Shown one piece after another: positions 25,149-33,743 of a stretch of DNA of 64,000 nucleotides (position 1 is the stretch's first letter; each line of letters begins with the position of its first letter). A program made the translations under genes and the position numbers. The stretch comes from Candidatus Izemoplasma sp. (lineage in GTDB: Bacteria; Bacillota_I; Bacilli_A; Izemoplasmatales; Izemoplasmataceae). The stretch is from positions 453,192 through 517,191 of the forward strand of contig JAXKVY010000002.1 in NCBI GenBank assembly GCA_036172455.1. Direction: 5' to 3'. The notes beneath the pieces are model-generated. The model was not told the origin of the DNA and searched no databases. It saw only the letters and a program-made list of their open reading frames with translations.

Positions 25149-25949
25149 ATGAATGTCCTACGTTTTGAAGTAAAGAAATTATGGTTATTTACCCTTTTTT
25201 GGAGTATTGGATTAGTTTTTGGCCTGCTACTTTATATGGCTTTTTTCCCTACAATGGCCGCAGACCCAAGTGCAATGAATGCAATTCTCGAAAACTTCCC
25301 AGGAGAATTTCTTAGTTTCTTTGGGCTTGATTCTGCACTTCCCTTTAATACAATCCTTGGATACTATGCCTTAACGATAAGTTTTATTATGGGCGCAATC
25401 GCAATACATGCCAGTTATTTAGGATTATCTATATTGAGTATTGAAGAACGTGAGTTAACTGCTGATTTTTTGATGACACGACCAATATCACGTCAGTCAT
25501 TATTTATCCAGAAATTAGGGGCGGCGTGTTTCCACCTTGGCGTTGTTTATATTGTAATAAATATAAGTTCAATCCTAAGTGTCATGTTGTTTCGCTCAGG
25601 TCAGTCAGTAGATTACACTAAATTACTAACCTTTACGACAAGTTTACTTTTTTTCCAACTCTTCTTCTTATCATTAGGTATACTAGTTAGTTTAGTTATC
25701 CCAAAATTTGATAATGTGGTTAGTTACGCAATGGGTATTGGTTTTGGCCTGTTTATTATATCTTCTTTTGGTGATATGCTGTCGATTGATATCGTATCCT
25801 ATTTTACAGCATACGGATATTTCAATCCAAACGAGGTATTAGTAAATGGGCTATCGATTATATCAATGCTTTTAAATACGCTTTGGATTGTGATTACAAT
25901 AGGCATTGCTTTTAAATTATATCTAACACGTAATATCCATACTGTTTAG
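25149..25949 (+). CDS. ABC-2 exporter permease, first
   Basis: Membrane subunit of 266 residues with about six hydrophobic segments. SIEERELTADFLMTRPISRQ, the conserved cytoplasmic helix of ABC-2 permeases that contacts the ATPase, is clear. It starts 8 bp after the ATPase stop and is similar in layout to the next gene (EERELTADFLMTRP here, EEHKKTSEFLLTLP there), so the two probably form a heterodimer. Confidence 0.85.
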   Translation: MNVLRFEVKKLWLFTLFWSIGLVFGLLLYMAFFPTMAADPSAMNAILENFPGEFLSFFGLDSALPFNTILGYYALTISFIMGAIAIHASYLGLSILSIEERELTADFLMTRPISRQSLFIQKLGAACFHLGVVYIVINISSILSVMLFRSGQSVDYTKLLTFTTSLLFFQLFFLSLGILVSLVIPKFDNVVSYAMGIGFGLFIISSFGDMLSIDIVSYFTAYGYFNPNEVLVNGLSIISMLLNTLWIVITIGIAFKLYLTRNIHTV

Positions 25950-25959
25950 GAGGAATATC

Positions 25960-26748
25960 ATGCCACTTTTTATATTTGAAATTAAACGACGTTTAAAATC
26001 ACTCTTAATATGGTATTTTGCGCTATTCATTATCATGATTGTTGCGAGCGTTGAATTTAGTGTTTATCAAGGAGACGAATCAATACGTGAGGCCATGGTT
26101 GCCTTTGAACCGTTTTTCAAAGCGCTTGGTGTTGAGAATTTAAACTTTACCACTGCAATAGGCTTCTTGGCCATTTTTAGTATATACATTTATCTTCCAT
26201 TGACAATCTTTAGTGGGTTATTAGGCTTAACTATATTATCAAAAGAAGAACACAAAAAGACAAGTGAATTTTTATTGACATTACCATTAAAAAGAACTAC
26301 TGTATTAACTCAAAAGTTATTATCTGGTGTTTTACTCACTGTCATACTAAATATGTTATTACATTTTACTATTCTAGCTATTTTTTACCAATATAACCCA
26401 ACAATTGAATTGATTAGTTTTGTGTTTCATATGAGCCTAGGGGTTCTTATCATACAGCTAATCTTTTTCAGTATTGCATTCATGCTAGGTATTATTGTCG
26501 CCCGTGAAAAAGTACTCAATGGTGTCTTTTTAACGTTGCTCATTAGTACGTTTATTCTAAACATGTTGATTGGCTATCTTGATAATGCCTATTTTCTTCC
26601 TTACCTAACCCCTTTTTATTACTTTAGAGCAAGTCTAATGGTAAGTGGAGAGTTTAAAATCAGTTATATGATTCTGTCTTTACTACTGATCGGTTTATCC
26701 TTAGGATACACGTATTACTACTATCCCAAGAAAAATATTACACTGTAG
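25960..26748 (+). CDS. ABC-2 exporter permease, second
   Basis: 262 residues with six hydrophobic segments. It contains LSKEEHKKTSEFLLTLPLKR, the same ATPase-docking helix as in the preceding permease. TAGGAGGAATATC precedes ATG 25960, 10 bp after the first permease. Last gene of the exporter operon. Confidence 0.85.
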   Translation: MPLFIFEIKRRLKSLLIWYFALFIIMIVASVEFSVYQGDESIREAMVAFEPFFKALGVENLNFTTAIGFLAIFSIYIYLPLTIFSGLLGLTILSKEEHKKTSEFLLTLPLKRTTVLTQKLLSGVLLTVILNMLLHFTILAIFYQYNPTIELISFVFHMSLGVLIIQLIFFSIAFMLGIIVAREKVLNGVFLTLLISTFILNMLIGYLDNAYFLPYLTPFYYFRASLMVSGEFKISYMILSLLLIGLSLGYTYYYYPKKNITL

Positions 26749-26764
26749 AAATAGTGTCCAAATA

Positions 26765-26797
26765 AAAAATGACAACTTCTTTTAAGTTGTCATTTTT
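26765..26797. terminator. bidirectional terminator between ABC exporter and encapsulin operons
   Basis: 14-bp arms AAAAATGACAACTT and AAGTTGTCATTTTT with a five-base loop, A-run on one side and T-run on the other. It serves two convergent operons. Confidence 0.83.
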
Positions 26798-26812
26798 ATT
26801 ACTTTTTATGTA

Positions 26813-27607
26813 TTATGATTTCAGTTTAAAATAGGCAATGAGTGCTTCATCGGAAATGCGTGTCGTGAAAGCATTCATAATGAATAACTCAACTTCTTTA
26901 TCCGTTGCCGATTTGAAGCCTACTTTGTAGTCTTGACCAACAACAAGTTCTAAATCTTCATGATTAAACGGAACAAGTAAGGCACCTTCTAAAACAGAAG
27001 AATAAACAACGTCACCGCCAATAAGATTTTTCACTAGATCTATTAATAGGCGTCCGCCGTGTGCTTTTTGTAATGCTTTATACACTTTTTTACCAACAAT
27101 CATAGTATAAGGTGCTTCAGCAAAACTATCTTGAAGTGCTAATACACCTTCAGAAATAGCATCAAATAAGGCTTCTGGATCCAGTTTCATATCAAATTTA
27201 TGTTCTGCTAAATCAACTAATCCATCGATGCGAGCATCTTTATTCCCATAATAAATAGTCTTTTCTTCAAATAAAGCAATTTCTTTAGCTGCGTCTTCTA
27301 ATGCATCTAAATCAGCATCTTTTGCGCCACGATCAATGTTATCTAATTCCCAACGATCCAGTTTGAAATAAATACGGGTTTCAATCAGCGGTTTTACGTC
27401 ATAAAGCCCTGCCTCTACTTTACCTTCTGACTTGCATACATTCAATCGTCCCATTGAGATGCTTTCTTTTTCAAGTCCTAACGGTCCATTGACAAACAAT
27501 GCTTTACGTGATGTTAAATTATTTTTCACCGCATCACTAGCAGTTTCATTAATTTCTGCCCATGCTTCCGCAGAAATGGGAGCTAAACTTTGTTTAAATA
27601 AATCCAT
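26813..27607 (-). CDS. encapsulin nanocompartment shell protein (family 1)
   Basis: 264-residue HK97-fold protein of the linocin M18/encapsulin family that self-assembles into a protein shell. The family N-terminus LAPISAEAWAEINETASDAV, RKALFVNGPLGL, the LDRWELDNIDRGAKDADLDA E-loop region and the C-terminal ELFIMNAFTTRISDEALIAY are clear. The length matches T=1 shells. GTAGGAGGAGACGT precedes ATG 27607. It lies 10 bp after the encapsulated ferritin gene, which supplies the cargo, so iron storage or oxidative protection is the likely role. Confidence 0.95.
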   Translation of the reverse strand: MDLFKQSLAPISAEAWAEINETASDAVKNNLTSRKALFVNGPLGLEKESISMGRLNVCKSEGKVEAGLYDVKPLIETRIYFKLDRWELDNIDRGAKDADLDALEDAAKEIALFEEKTIYYGNKDARIDGLVDLAEHKFDMKLDPEALFDAISEGVLALQDSFAEAPYTMIVGKKVYKALQKAHGGRLLIDLVKNLIGGDVVYSSVLEGALLVPFNHEDLELVVGQDYKVGFKSATDKEVELFIMNAFTTRISDEALIAYFKLKS

Positions 27608-27617
27608 ACGTCTCCTC

Positions 27618-27956
27618 CTACTCTTTCATAGAACCAACGGCTAAATCTTTTTCTTCTGTTGCTTCTTCACCTTCTTCATGATGACCGATTGGTCCTTCTT
27701 TAAATAAGTTTTCTCTTAATTCAGTATCTAGTTCAGGAATTCTTCGACGAAGATATTCTAATGCCATACAAGCATGCTCTAACTCTTCATCACGATTATG
27801 TTTCAATATGCTCTTTAACGACTCGTCGCTTGTTACTGCCATGCGTTGGTTATACCAATCCACAGCTTCAAACTCCTCAATTAAACTTTTGAATGCACGT
27901 GTTAAATCACGCGTCTTTTCATCTAATACCTCATAAGGTTCATGATATTGATCCAA
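27618..27956 (-). CDS. encapsulated ferritin-like cargo protein (EncFtn)
   Basis: 112-residue half-ferritin with FEAVDWYNQRMA and HNRDEELEHACMALEYLRRR, the iron-ligand helices of EncFtn proteins. Residues 88-102 are an acidic linker, and the C-terminus DLAVGSMKE is the cargo-loading peptide that docks on the inside of the encapsulin shell (consensus LTVGSLR-like). The start is TTG 27956, seven bases after AAGGAGG. Co-transcribed with the shell gene. EncFtn oxidises ferrous iron, which then mineralises inside the shell. Confidence 0.92.
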   Translation of the reverse strand: MDQYHEPYEVLDEKTRDLTRAFKSLIEEFEAVDWYNQRMAVTSDESLKSILKHNRDEELEHACMALEYLRRRIPELDTELRENLFKEGPIGHHEEGEEATEEKDLAVGSMKE

Positions 27957-28063
27957 TGTAATTCCTCCTTTTTTTATTTTACATTATTATTATAACATAT
28001 TTGTACTAATAATAAAGCCTTTTGATTATATATGCTATAATAAATCTGAAAGAGGCGAAACGT

Positions 28064-28804
28064 ATGACAAAAGACATGACATGGATAAAAACTGGGTATT
28101 TTGCTCATCGCGGACTTTACAATGATAAAGATATTCCTGAGAATTCAATGGCCGCATTTGAAGAAGCAATCGCACATGGCTATGATATTGAGTGCGATGT
28201 CCGTTTAACCAAGGACAATCGATTGGTTGTTTTTCATGATGCATCATTATTTCGTATGACTGGTAAAAAAGCTCACGTCCGTACGCAAACATTGTCCGAT
28301 ATTAAGCGTCTAACACTACTTGATACAAGTGAACGGGTTCGTACATTAAGAGATGTTCTTACAAGCTTACCACAAGATACTTCTTATCTTATTGAACTTA
28401 AACCTTACCGTTCTGCTAGACGTCTTGTTAACGTATTTTTAAAAGAAATAGAGGGATTAAAAATCCGATATGCCGTACATTCATTTGATCCTTTTGTTAT
28501 ATATCAATTTAAGAAAAAAGTGCCTAACATCATTCGAGGACAAATTGCAGAAACATTTCCTGGTAAGAGAGGATTAATGTATTTTTTATTAAAGCATATG
28601 GCTTTTAATTGTATCTCAAAACCAGATTTTATTAATTATCGATTTGAAGATTTACCGCGTAAGCGGTTGGATCGGTTAAAACAAAAAGGTATACCCATTC
28701 TATCATTTTCTGCCCGAAGCGAAGAGGACTTAACGTTTGTAAGAAATCACTATGATAATGCTGTATTTGAGCATTTCAAACCAAAAAAAGAGTATAACGA
28801 ATAA
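28064..28804 (+). CDS. glycerophosphodiester phosphodiesterase
   Basis: GDPD-family enzyme that hydrolyses glycerophosphodiesters to glycerol-3-phosphate and an alcohol. FAHRGLYNDKDIPENS, the metal pair ECDVRLTKD, catalytic HD in VVFHDASL and LIELKPY follow in family order. ATG 28064 is set by AGAGGCG eight bases upstream and TATAAT at 28036-28041; the frame runs back to 28022. No signal peptide, so cytoplasmic. Its last codons form one arm of the convergent terminator. Confidence 0.88.
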   Translation: MTKDMTWIKTGYFAHRGLYNDKDIPENSMAAFEEAIAHGYDIECDVRLTKDNRLVVFHDASLFRMTGKKAHVRTQTLSDIKRLTLLDTSERVRTLRDVLTSLPQDTSYLIELKPYRSARRLVNVFLKEIEGLKIRYAVHSFDPFVIYQFKKKVPNIIRGQIAETFPGKRGLMYFLLKHMAFNCISKPDFINYRFEDLPRKRLDRLKQKGIPILSFSARSEEDLTFVRNHYDNAVFEHFKPKKEYNE

Positions 28805-28821
28805 ATTATTCGTTATACTCT
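28789..28821. terminator. bidirectional terminator made from the ends of two convergent genes
   Basis: Exact 14-bp arms AGAGTATAACGAAT and ATTCGTTATACTCT, loop AAATT. T-runs follow on both strands. The left arm encodes the end of GDPD and the right arm, on the other strand, the end of the membrane protein; both proteins therefore finish EYNE. Confidence 0.85.
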
Positions 28822-29387
28822 ATTGTTTTTCTATGAGTATTTGCAACATGCATATCAGAAATTTTATAATACGCTATAACTTGTAATATATAAATAACGA
28901 TAAGTAAGATTAAACGATAAAAGACAAAGTATTGAGCCAATAAGACTTGTAATGGCCAAATATAGTAAAAATGAAATCCTATATTGTTTAGGAAAACAAA
29001 ACCTGCGAGCGCAACAAGCGGTTGAAGCATGTAGCGATTATTATAGTGTGTGGCCGCATAAATACCCAAGTAAACAAATGTAATTAAACTAATCATAAAT
29101 GCTAAAAACACAATCCAAGATGTTGAGTTAGGTGCAATTTGATTACAAATCATCACGATTAAAAGAGCTGGTATCGTAACTCGAATAATCTTATAGTGTG
29201 AAAAATCTATCAATACTAATATGTAAAACACCGAAGAACTAAGCAACATTAAAATCAGTAACCCAGTAGGTAAATTTAACACATTGTACATCGTATATCC
29301 ACACAATCCAGGTCCTGTAAAAATCTTAATGAGTAGCGTAACTAAATTCGCGGCTATTAATACAGCAAACTTGTGAATAGTTGTCAT
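28806..29387 (-). CDS. predicted six-helix membrane protein, function unknown
   Basis: 193 residues from ATG 29387, chosen because AAGGGAG stands seven bases upstream; the frame is open further upstream to 29492. Six hydrophobic segments dominate (KFAVLIAANLVTLLIK, LLILMLLSSSVFYILVLI, VTIPALLIVMICNQI, WIVFLAFMISLITFVYLGIY, LQPLVALAGFVFLNNIGF, LILLIVIYILQVIAYY). No catalytic motif seen. It is convergent with GDPD. Confidence 0.62.
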   Translation of the reverse strand: MTTIHKFAVLIAANLVTLLIKIFTGPGLCGYTMYNVLNLPTGLLILMLLSSSVFYILVLIDFSHYKIIRVTIPALLIVMICNQIAPNSTSWIVFLAFMISLITFVYLGIYAATHYNNRYMLQPLVALAGFVFLNNIGFHFYYIWPLQVLLAQYFVFYRLILLIVIYILQVIAYYKISDMHVANTHRKTIEYNE

Positions 29388-29497
29388 AACAATCTCCCTT
29401 TTCATAGTATAATGGGTCTTTTTTAAGAATAAAACATCGTGCCTTTTGGCTTTAAAATAGCTAGAAAAACTTTTTTTATTTTTTTTAATCATTGTGC

Positions 29498-29525
29498 TTT
29501 ACTTTCTTTTTTAACGTGTTATAAT
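29498..29525 (+). promoter_or_regulatory. promoter of the 31-residue ORF
   Basis: TTTACT (29498-29503), 16-base spacer, TATAAT (29520-29525), 45 bp before the start codon. Confidence 0.48.
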
Positions 29526-29570
29526 ATCCTCTGGCTTGATAAAAAAACTACCAATAAAGGGGGAGTAATC

Positions 29571-29666
29571 ATGTACATTACGCATATGGAAAACGTTATG
29601 ATTTTTGAACAAACACGTTTAGAACACAGAGAAAAAATCAAAAAAGTAGACAAGCATAATCGCTAA
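29571..29666 (+). CDS. 31-residue ORF in its own transcription unit
   Basis: ATG 29571 follows AAAGGGGGAGTAATC. The peptide starts MYITHMENVMIFEQTRLEHR and has a basic end KKVDKHNR; it has no membrane segment. A promoter stands upstream, and a terminator begins at the stop codon, so promoter, ribosome site, ORF and terminator are all in place within 200 bp. No family recognised. Confidence 0.58.
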   Translation: MYITHMENVMIFEQTRLEHREKIKKVDKHNR

Positions 29667-29698
29667 AAAAGAGTTCGCTTAATTGGGAATTCTTTTTT
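29665..29698 (+). terminator. terminator of the 31-residue ORF
   Basis: AAAAAAGAGTTC (29665-29676) pairs with GAATTCTTTTTT (29687-29698) with one G-T wobble, followed by AT-rich sequence. Confidence 0.68.
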
Positions 29699-29768
29699 AT
29701 TATATCACATTATTTATAATTAAACACAATTATTTATAATATAATTTCGTTATTTGCATGCACATAAC

Positions 29769-29796
29769 AAAAAAGCTAACCGAGGTTAGCTTTTTT
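29769..29796 (-). terminator. terminator of the S10-spc-alpha operon
   Basis: Exact 13-bp arms AAAAAAGCTAACC and GGTTAGCTTTTTT, directly after rplQ; T-run on the minus strand and also on the plus strand. Confidence 0.87.
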
Positions 29797-29799
29797 AAT

Positions 29800-30162
29800 T
29801 TAGTCAACAAATTCAATGATTGCCATTTCTGTTGAATCACCACGGCGAGGTCCCATTTTATAAATGCGAGTGTATCCGCCATCGCGATCTGCGAAGCGTG
29901 GTGCGATATCATCAAAAAGTTTTTGTAGTGCGTTTTTATTTTCACCAGCATCTATAGGTCTTACTGTTTGACCAGCTTGACGGCGTGATGCAAGTGTATT
30001 TTTCTTACCAAGAGTTACCATTTTGTCCGCTAGACGTTTTAACTCTTTTGCTTTTGTCGCAGTTGTTGTGATGCGTTCATGAATGATTAATTGTGTCACT
30101 AAATCACGAAGCATCGCTTTACGTTGATCACTTCTACGATTTAATTTTCGATATCCGCTCAT
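29800..30162 (-). CDS. rplQ: 50S ribosomal protein L17
   Basis: 120 residues. [20 protein letters not shown] and [20 protein letters not shown] are diagnostic for L17, which binds 23S rRNA near the exit tunnel. Last gene of the operon, 12 bp after rpoA. In Bacillus the ecf-truA genes follow here; in this genome they lie about 11 kb further downstream. Confidence 0.97.
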   Translation of the reverse strand: MSGYRKLNRRSDQRKAMLRDLVTQLIIHERITTTATKAKELKRLADKMVTLGKKNTLASRRQAGQTVRPIDAGENKNALQKLFDDIAPRFADRDGGYTRIYKMGPRRGDSTEMAIIEFVD

Positions 30163-30174
30163 GAATTCTACCTC

Positions 30175-31134
30175 CTATGTATGTCTTGCAAGTGATAGAT
30201 TCAATTCATCTAGTTTAGTCTTCACTTCTTTAAGCGATTTTTTACCTAAGTTACGTACTTTCATCATATCTTCTTCTGTTTTCTGAGTTAACTCTTCAAC
30301 AGTGTTGATACCCGCACGTTTTAAGCAATTATATGACCGTACTGATAAGTCTAAATCTTCAATTTGCATTTCTAAGATTTGAGAGTTTTGTTCGTCTTCA
30401 CGTTCAACCATAAACTCTTCTTCTTTAACTTTTTCACTTAATTCAACCATAACATTCAAGTGTTCAATCATCATTTTAGATGCAACAGCGATTGCTTGTT
30501 GAGGTGTTACAGCGCCATTAGTCCAGATTTCAAGCATTAATTTATCATGTCCAGCATCCCCACTAGACGCAGGGCTAACATCATAATTAACGCGTGTAAC
30601 TGGTGTATAAATACTATCGATTGGAATAACCCCAATCATGCTTCGATTGATAAATTGTTTGTTTTCATCAGCGCTAACGTAACCAATCCCACGTCTTGCG
30701 GTCATGACCATACGGAATTTCCCAGCGCTTACGGTTGCGATATGTTGATCTTCATTGATGATCTTCACTTCATTATCGCAAATAATATCTTTTGCAGTAA
30801 CTACTTGAGGTCCGTCAACATAGATTTCCAATCGTTTTTCTACATCTGGATCGTCATTATCAATACTTAGTACAACTTCTTTTAAATTCAATACGATACT
30901 TGTTACATCTTCAACCACACCGTCAATGCTCGAATATTCATGGTCAACACCATCAATTTCTACATTAACAATCGCAGCACCTGGTAAAGAAGATAAAAGA
31001 ATACGACGCATTGAGTTTCCTAATGTAATTCCATACCCTCGTTCAAGTGGGGTAATTAGGAACTTTCCATAGGTATTATCGTCATCAAGTAATTCGATCG
31101 ATGTATTTGGTTTCTCGAATTTTAAATCTTTCAA
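30175..31134 (-). CDS. rpoA: RNA polymerase alpha subunit
   Basis: 319 residues. The N-terminal assembly domain (EPLERGYGITLGNSMRRILL in related form, SSLPGAAI) is joined by an acidic linker to the C-terminal domain (LDLSVRSYNCLKRAGINTVE, RNLGKKSLKEVK) that contacts UP elements and activators. It lies between rpsK and rplQ as usual. Confidence 0.98.
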   Translation of the reverse strand: MKDLKFEKPNTSIELLDDDNTYGKFLITPLERGYGITLGNSMRRILLSSLPGAAIVNVEIDGVDHEYSSIDGVVEDVTSIVLNLKEVVLSIDNDDPDVEKRLEIYVDGPQVVTAKDIICDNEVKIINEDQHIATVSAGKFRMVMTARRGIGYVSADENKQFINRSMIGVIPIDSIYTPVTRVNYDVSPASSGDAGHDKLMLEIWTNGAVTPQQAIAVASKMMIEHLNVMVELSEKVKEEEFMVEREDEQNSQILEMQIEDLDLSVRSYNCLKRAGINTVEELTQKTEEDMMKVRNLGKKSLKEVKTKLDELNLSLARHT

Positions 31135-31162
31135 TAGATTCCCTCCTTTAGATTACTACGGT

Positions 31163-31564
31163 TTATTTATGAGGTCGTTTTGGTGGACGACACCCGTTGT
31201 GTGGAATTGGTGTAACGTCGTTAATTGCAGTAATGTCTAATCCTGCAGTTTGTAAACTACGAATTGCTGCTTCACGTCCAGGACCTGGACCTTTAACAGA
31301 AACTTCAACACGTTTTACACCGTGATCCATAGCTGCTTTAGCGCATGCTTCTGATGCTAACTGTGCAGCAAATGGTGTTGATTTACGACTACCTTTATAT
31401 CCTAATGCACCCGCACTGCTCCAAGCAATTGCGTTTCCATCTCGATCTGTAATCGTAATGATTGTATTATTGAAAGTCGAATGAATATGTGCCACTCCGG
31501 AAGGAATATTTTTTCTCACACGACGTTTCTTTTTAACTCTTTTTTTAACTTGTTTACGTGCCAT
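31163..31564 (-). CDS. rpsK: 30S ribosomal protein S11
   Basis: 133 residues. [18 protein letters not shown] and [20 protein letters not shown] are the S11 signatures; the C-terminus [12 protein letters not shown] is typical. It forms part of the platform near the mRNA exit site. 15 bp after rpsM. Confidence 0.98.
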   Translation of the reverse strand: MARKQVKKRVKKKRRVRKNIPSGVAHIHSTFNNTIITITDRDGNAIAWSSAGALGYKGSRKSTPFAAQLASEACAKAAMDHGVKRVEVSVKGPGPGREAAIRSLQTAGLDITAINDVTPIPHNGCRPPKRPHK

Positions 31565-31579
31565 TATTGTCTTCCTCCT

Positions 31580-31945
31580 TTATTTTTTCTTGTTCGCTAC
31601 TGTACGTTTTGGACCTTTACTTGTCCGTGCGTTATTGCGTGTCTTTTGTCCGCGTACAGGAAGCCCTTTACGATGACGCATTCCTCGATAACTTCCAATT
31701 TCTTTTAAACGTTTAATATTCATATTAACTTCTCTTCGTAAGTCACCTTCAACCTTTACAGTTTCGACTTCACTACGAATACGAGATAATTCGTCTTCTG
31801 TTAAATCTTTTGTTCTTGTACTTTCATTTACATCTGCTTTTGCTAAAATATCTTGTGCAGTTGACTTTCCGATTCCATAAACATATGTTAACGAAATAAC
31901 AATACGCTTATCGCGTGGGATATCAACACCTGCTATACGTGCCAT
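31580..31945 (-). CDS. rpsM: 30S ribosomal protein S13
   Basis: 121 residues. [30 protein letters not shown] and the C-terminal RGLPVRGQ-type stretch ([20 protein letters not shown]) identify S13 of the small-subunit head. 17 bp after rpmJ. Confidence 0.98.
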   Translation of the reverse strand: MARIAGVDIPRDKRIVISLTYVYGIGKSTAQDILAKADVNESTRTKDLTEDELSRIRSEVETVKVEGDLRREVNMNIKRLKEIGSYRGMRHRKGLPVRGQKTRNNARTSKGPKRTVANKKK

Positions 31946-31962
31946 TTATCGTGCACCTCCTA

Positions 31963-32076
31963 TTAACCTTGTCTTTGTTTGTGCTTTGGATTTTCACAAA
32001 TAACCATAACTTTACCTTTACGCTTGATTATTTTACATTTATCGCACATTTTTTTTACACTTGGTCTTACTTTCAT
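31963..32076 (-). CDS. rpmJ: 50S ribosomal protein L36
   Basis: 37 residues, beginning [20 protein letters not shown] and ending [10 protein letters not shown]. The zinc set Cys-x2-Cys...Cys...His is complete, so this is the zinc-binding form. GGAGGAAAATTATT precedes ATG 32076. Confidence 0.96.
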   Translation of the reverse strand: MKVRPSVKKMCDKCKIIKRKGKVMVICENPKHKQRQG

Positions 32077-32099
32077 AATAATTTTCCTCCTTTGGAGCG

Positions 32100-32327
32100 C
32101 TAATTTCTCTTTTTATGACGGTAAGTAATTCGCCCACGTGTTAAATCGTACGGAGACATTTCCACCGTGACTTTGTCGCCTGGTAGAATGCGAATGTAAT
32201 ACATACGGATTTTACCAGAAACGTGTGCTTTTACTTTATGACCGTTCTCTAACTCAACCAAAAATTCTGTATTTGGTAATGCCTCGACAACAGTACCTTC
32301 AAACTCAATTTTTTCTTCTTTAGCCAT
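32100..32327 (-). CDS. infA: translation initiation factor IF-1
   Basis: 75 residues. An S1/OB fold with [20 protein letters not shown] and ISGK-type ([18 protein letters not shown]) sequence; binds the ribosomal A site during initiation. 10 bp after map. Confidence 0.97.
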   Translation of the reverse strand: MAKEEKIEFEGTVVEALPNTEFLVELENGHKVKAHVSGKIRMYYIRILPGDKVTVEMSPYDLTRGRITYRHKKRN

Positions 32328-32337
32328 AATTCCTCCT

Positions 32338-33087
32338 TTAAACCGTTGTTAAAAGAATAGGTTTATCCTCGGTAATCACAATCGAATGCTCATAATGAGC
32401 ACTAAGTGATCCATCTATTGTAACCGCAGTCCAATTATCTTTTAGTACTTTAACCTCTTTACGACCCATGTTAATCATTGGTTCTATCGCAAATGTCATA
32501 CCTGGTTTTAATAAGGTTCCTTTGCCAGGAAGTCCAAAGTTTGGTATTTGAGGATCTTCATGTAACTCTTTACCGAGTCCATGTCCTACAAATTCTCGCA
32601 CAACACTATATCCATGTCTCTCAGCATATGTTTGAATCGCATGTGAGATATCTGATAATCGATTGCCTGCTTTAGCCTGTTCTAATCCTTTAAATAATGA
32701 TGCTTTTGTTACGTCCATGAGACGTTTTGCCTCATCACTAATGTCACCAACTGCATATGTCCAAGCACTATCTCCGTGATATCCTTTGTAATACGCACCA
32801 ATATCGACACTGATGATGTCACCTTCTTGAAGGATGACTTGCTTATTTGGAATACCATGTACCACTTGTTCGTTAACACTTGTACAAGCACTACCCGGAA
32901 ACCCACCATATCCTTTAAAGGATGGGGTTGCACCATGGTCACGAACTACCTGTTCTACCACTTGATCTATCTCTAATGTAGATATCCCTGGTTGAATCAT
33001 TTTACTCACCGCTTCATGGGCAAGCGCAACAATTTTACCAGCTTCTCTCATAATATCTATTTCACGCGGTGATTTAATCGTAACCAT
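32338..33087 (-). CDS. map: methionine aminopeptidase type I
   Basis: 249 residues. Removes the initiator methionine. Metal ligands are visible in order: two Asp in [16 protein letters not shown], His in [15 protein letters not shown], Glu in FAIEPMI and Glu in YEHSIVIT. It overlaps adk by one base (ATG/TAATG style) within the adk-map-infA block. Confidence 0.97.
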   Translation of the reverse strand: MVTIKSPREIDIMREAGKIVALAHEAVSKMIQPGISTLEIDQVVEQVVRDHGATPSFKGYGGFPGSACTSVNEQVVHGIPNKQVILQEGDIISVDIGAYYKGYHGDSAWTYAVGDISDEAKRLMDVTKASLFKGLEQAKAGNRLSDISHAIQTYAERHGYSVVREFVGHGLGKELHEDPQIPNFGLPGKGTLLKPGMTFAIEPMINMGRKEVKVLKDNWTAVTIDGSLSAHYEHSIVITEDKPILLTTV

Positions 33088-33743
33088 TATAAATCCTCCA
33101 AAACCATCATAATATCTTCTGTTACTTGGTCAAAGGCTTGCATACCATTAACATGGTATAAGATACCTTTTTCCTCATAGTAATCAAGTAATGGCTTTGT
33201 TTTTGTTTCATATATTTCAAGGCGATTTTGCACTGATTCGTGGGAATCATCTTGACGTTGGTAAAGTTCGCCACCACATTCATCACAGACACCAGGTGTC
33301 TTCGGTGGTTTAAACTTTAAGTGATAGGTTTCTCCACAATTACGACAGACACGACGATGCTCCATGCGTTCAAATAACACATCATGACTCGATAAAATAT
33401 TGATTACAGCATCAAGCTGTGTATCCATTTTATCTAACATCTGATCTAGCGCAACGGCTTGATTAACTGTCCGTGGATAACCATCTAGTATAAAACTACT
33501 TTTTGCATCTTCTTTTTCGAGACGTTTACGAACAACTTGGTTGGTGATGTCATCACTTACTAAATTGCCATTCTTAATGTACTTCATTGCTTCAATACCA
33601 ACGGAATCGCCAGCATTGTAGGCATCTCTGAACATCTGTCCTGTTGAGATACTAGGCATATCATACTTCTCTTTAATTAATTTTGATTGGCTACCTTTCC
33701 CAGCACCTGGAGGACCCATTACTAGTATCTTCAGAGAAAACAC
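33087..33743 (-). CDS. adk: adenylate kinase
   Basis: 218 residues. Interconverts ATP+AMP and 2 ADP. P-loop [11 protein letters not shown], the AMP-site region [15 protein letters not shown], and a zinc LID ([10 protein letters not shown] with CDECGGEL) typical of Gram-positive forms. The frame starts at GTG 33743 directly after the secY stop; a CTG at 33734 (AGGTG upstream) would give the more usual N-terminus KILVMGPPG, so the exact start is uncertain. Confidence 0.95.
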   Translation of the reverse strand: MFSLKILVMGPPGAGKGSQSKLIKEKYDMPSISTGQMFRDAYNAGDSVGIEAMKYIKNGNLVSDDITNQVVRKRLEKEDAKSSFILDGYPRTVNQAVALDQMLDKMDTQLDAVINILSSHDVLFERMEHRRVCRNCGETYHLKFKPPKTPGVCDECGGELYQRQDDSHESVQNRLEIYETKTKPLLDYYEEKGILYHVNGMQAFDQVTEDIMMVLEDL

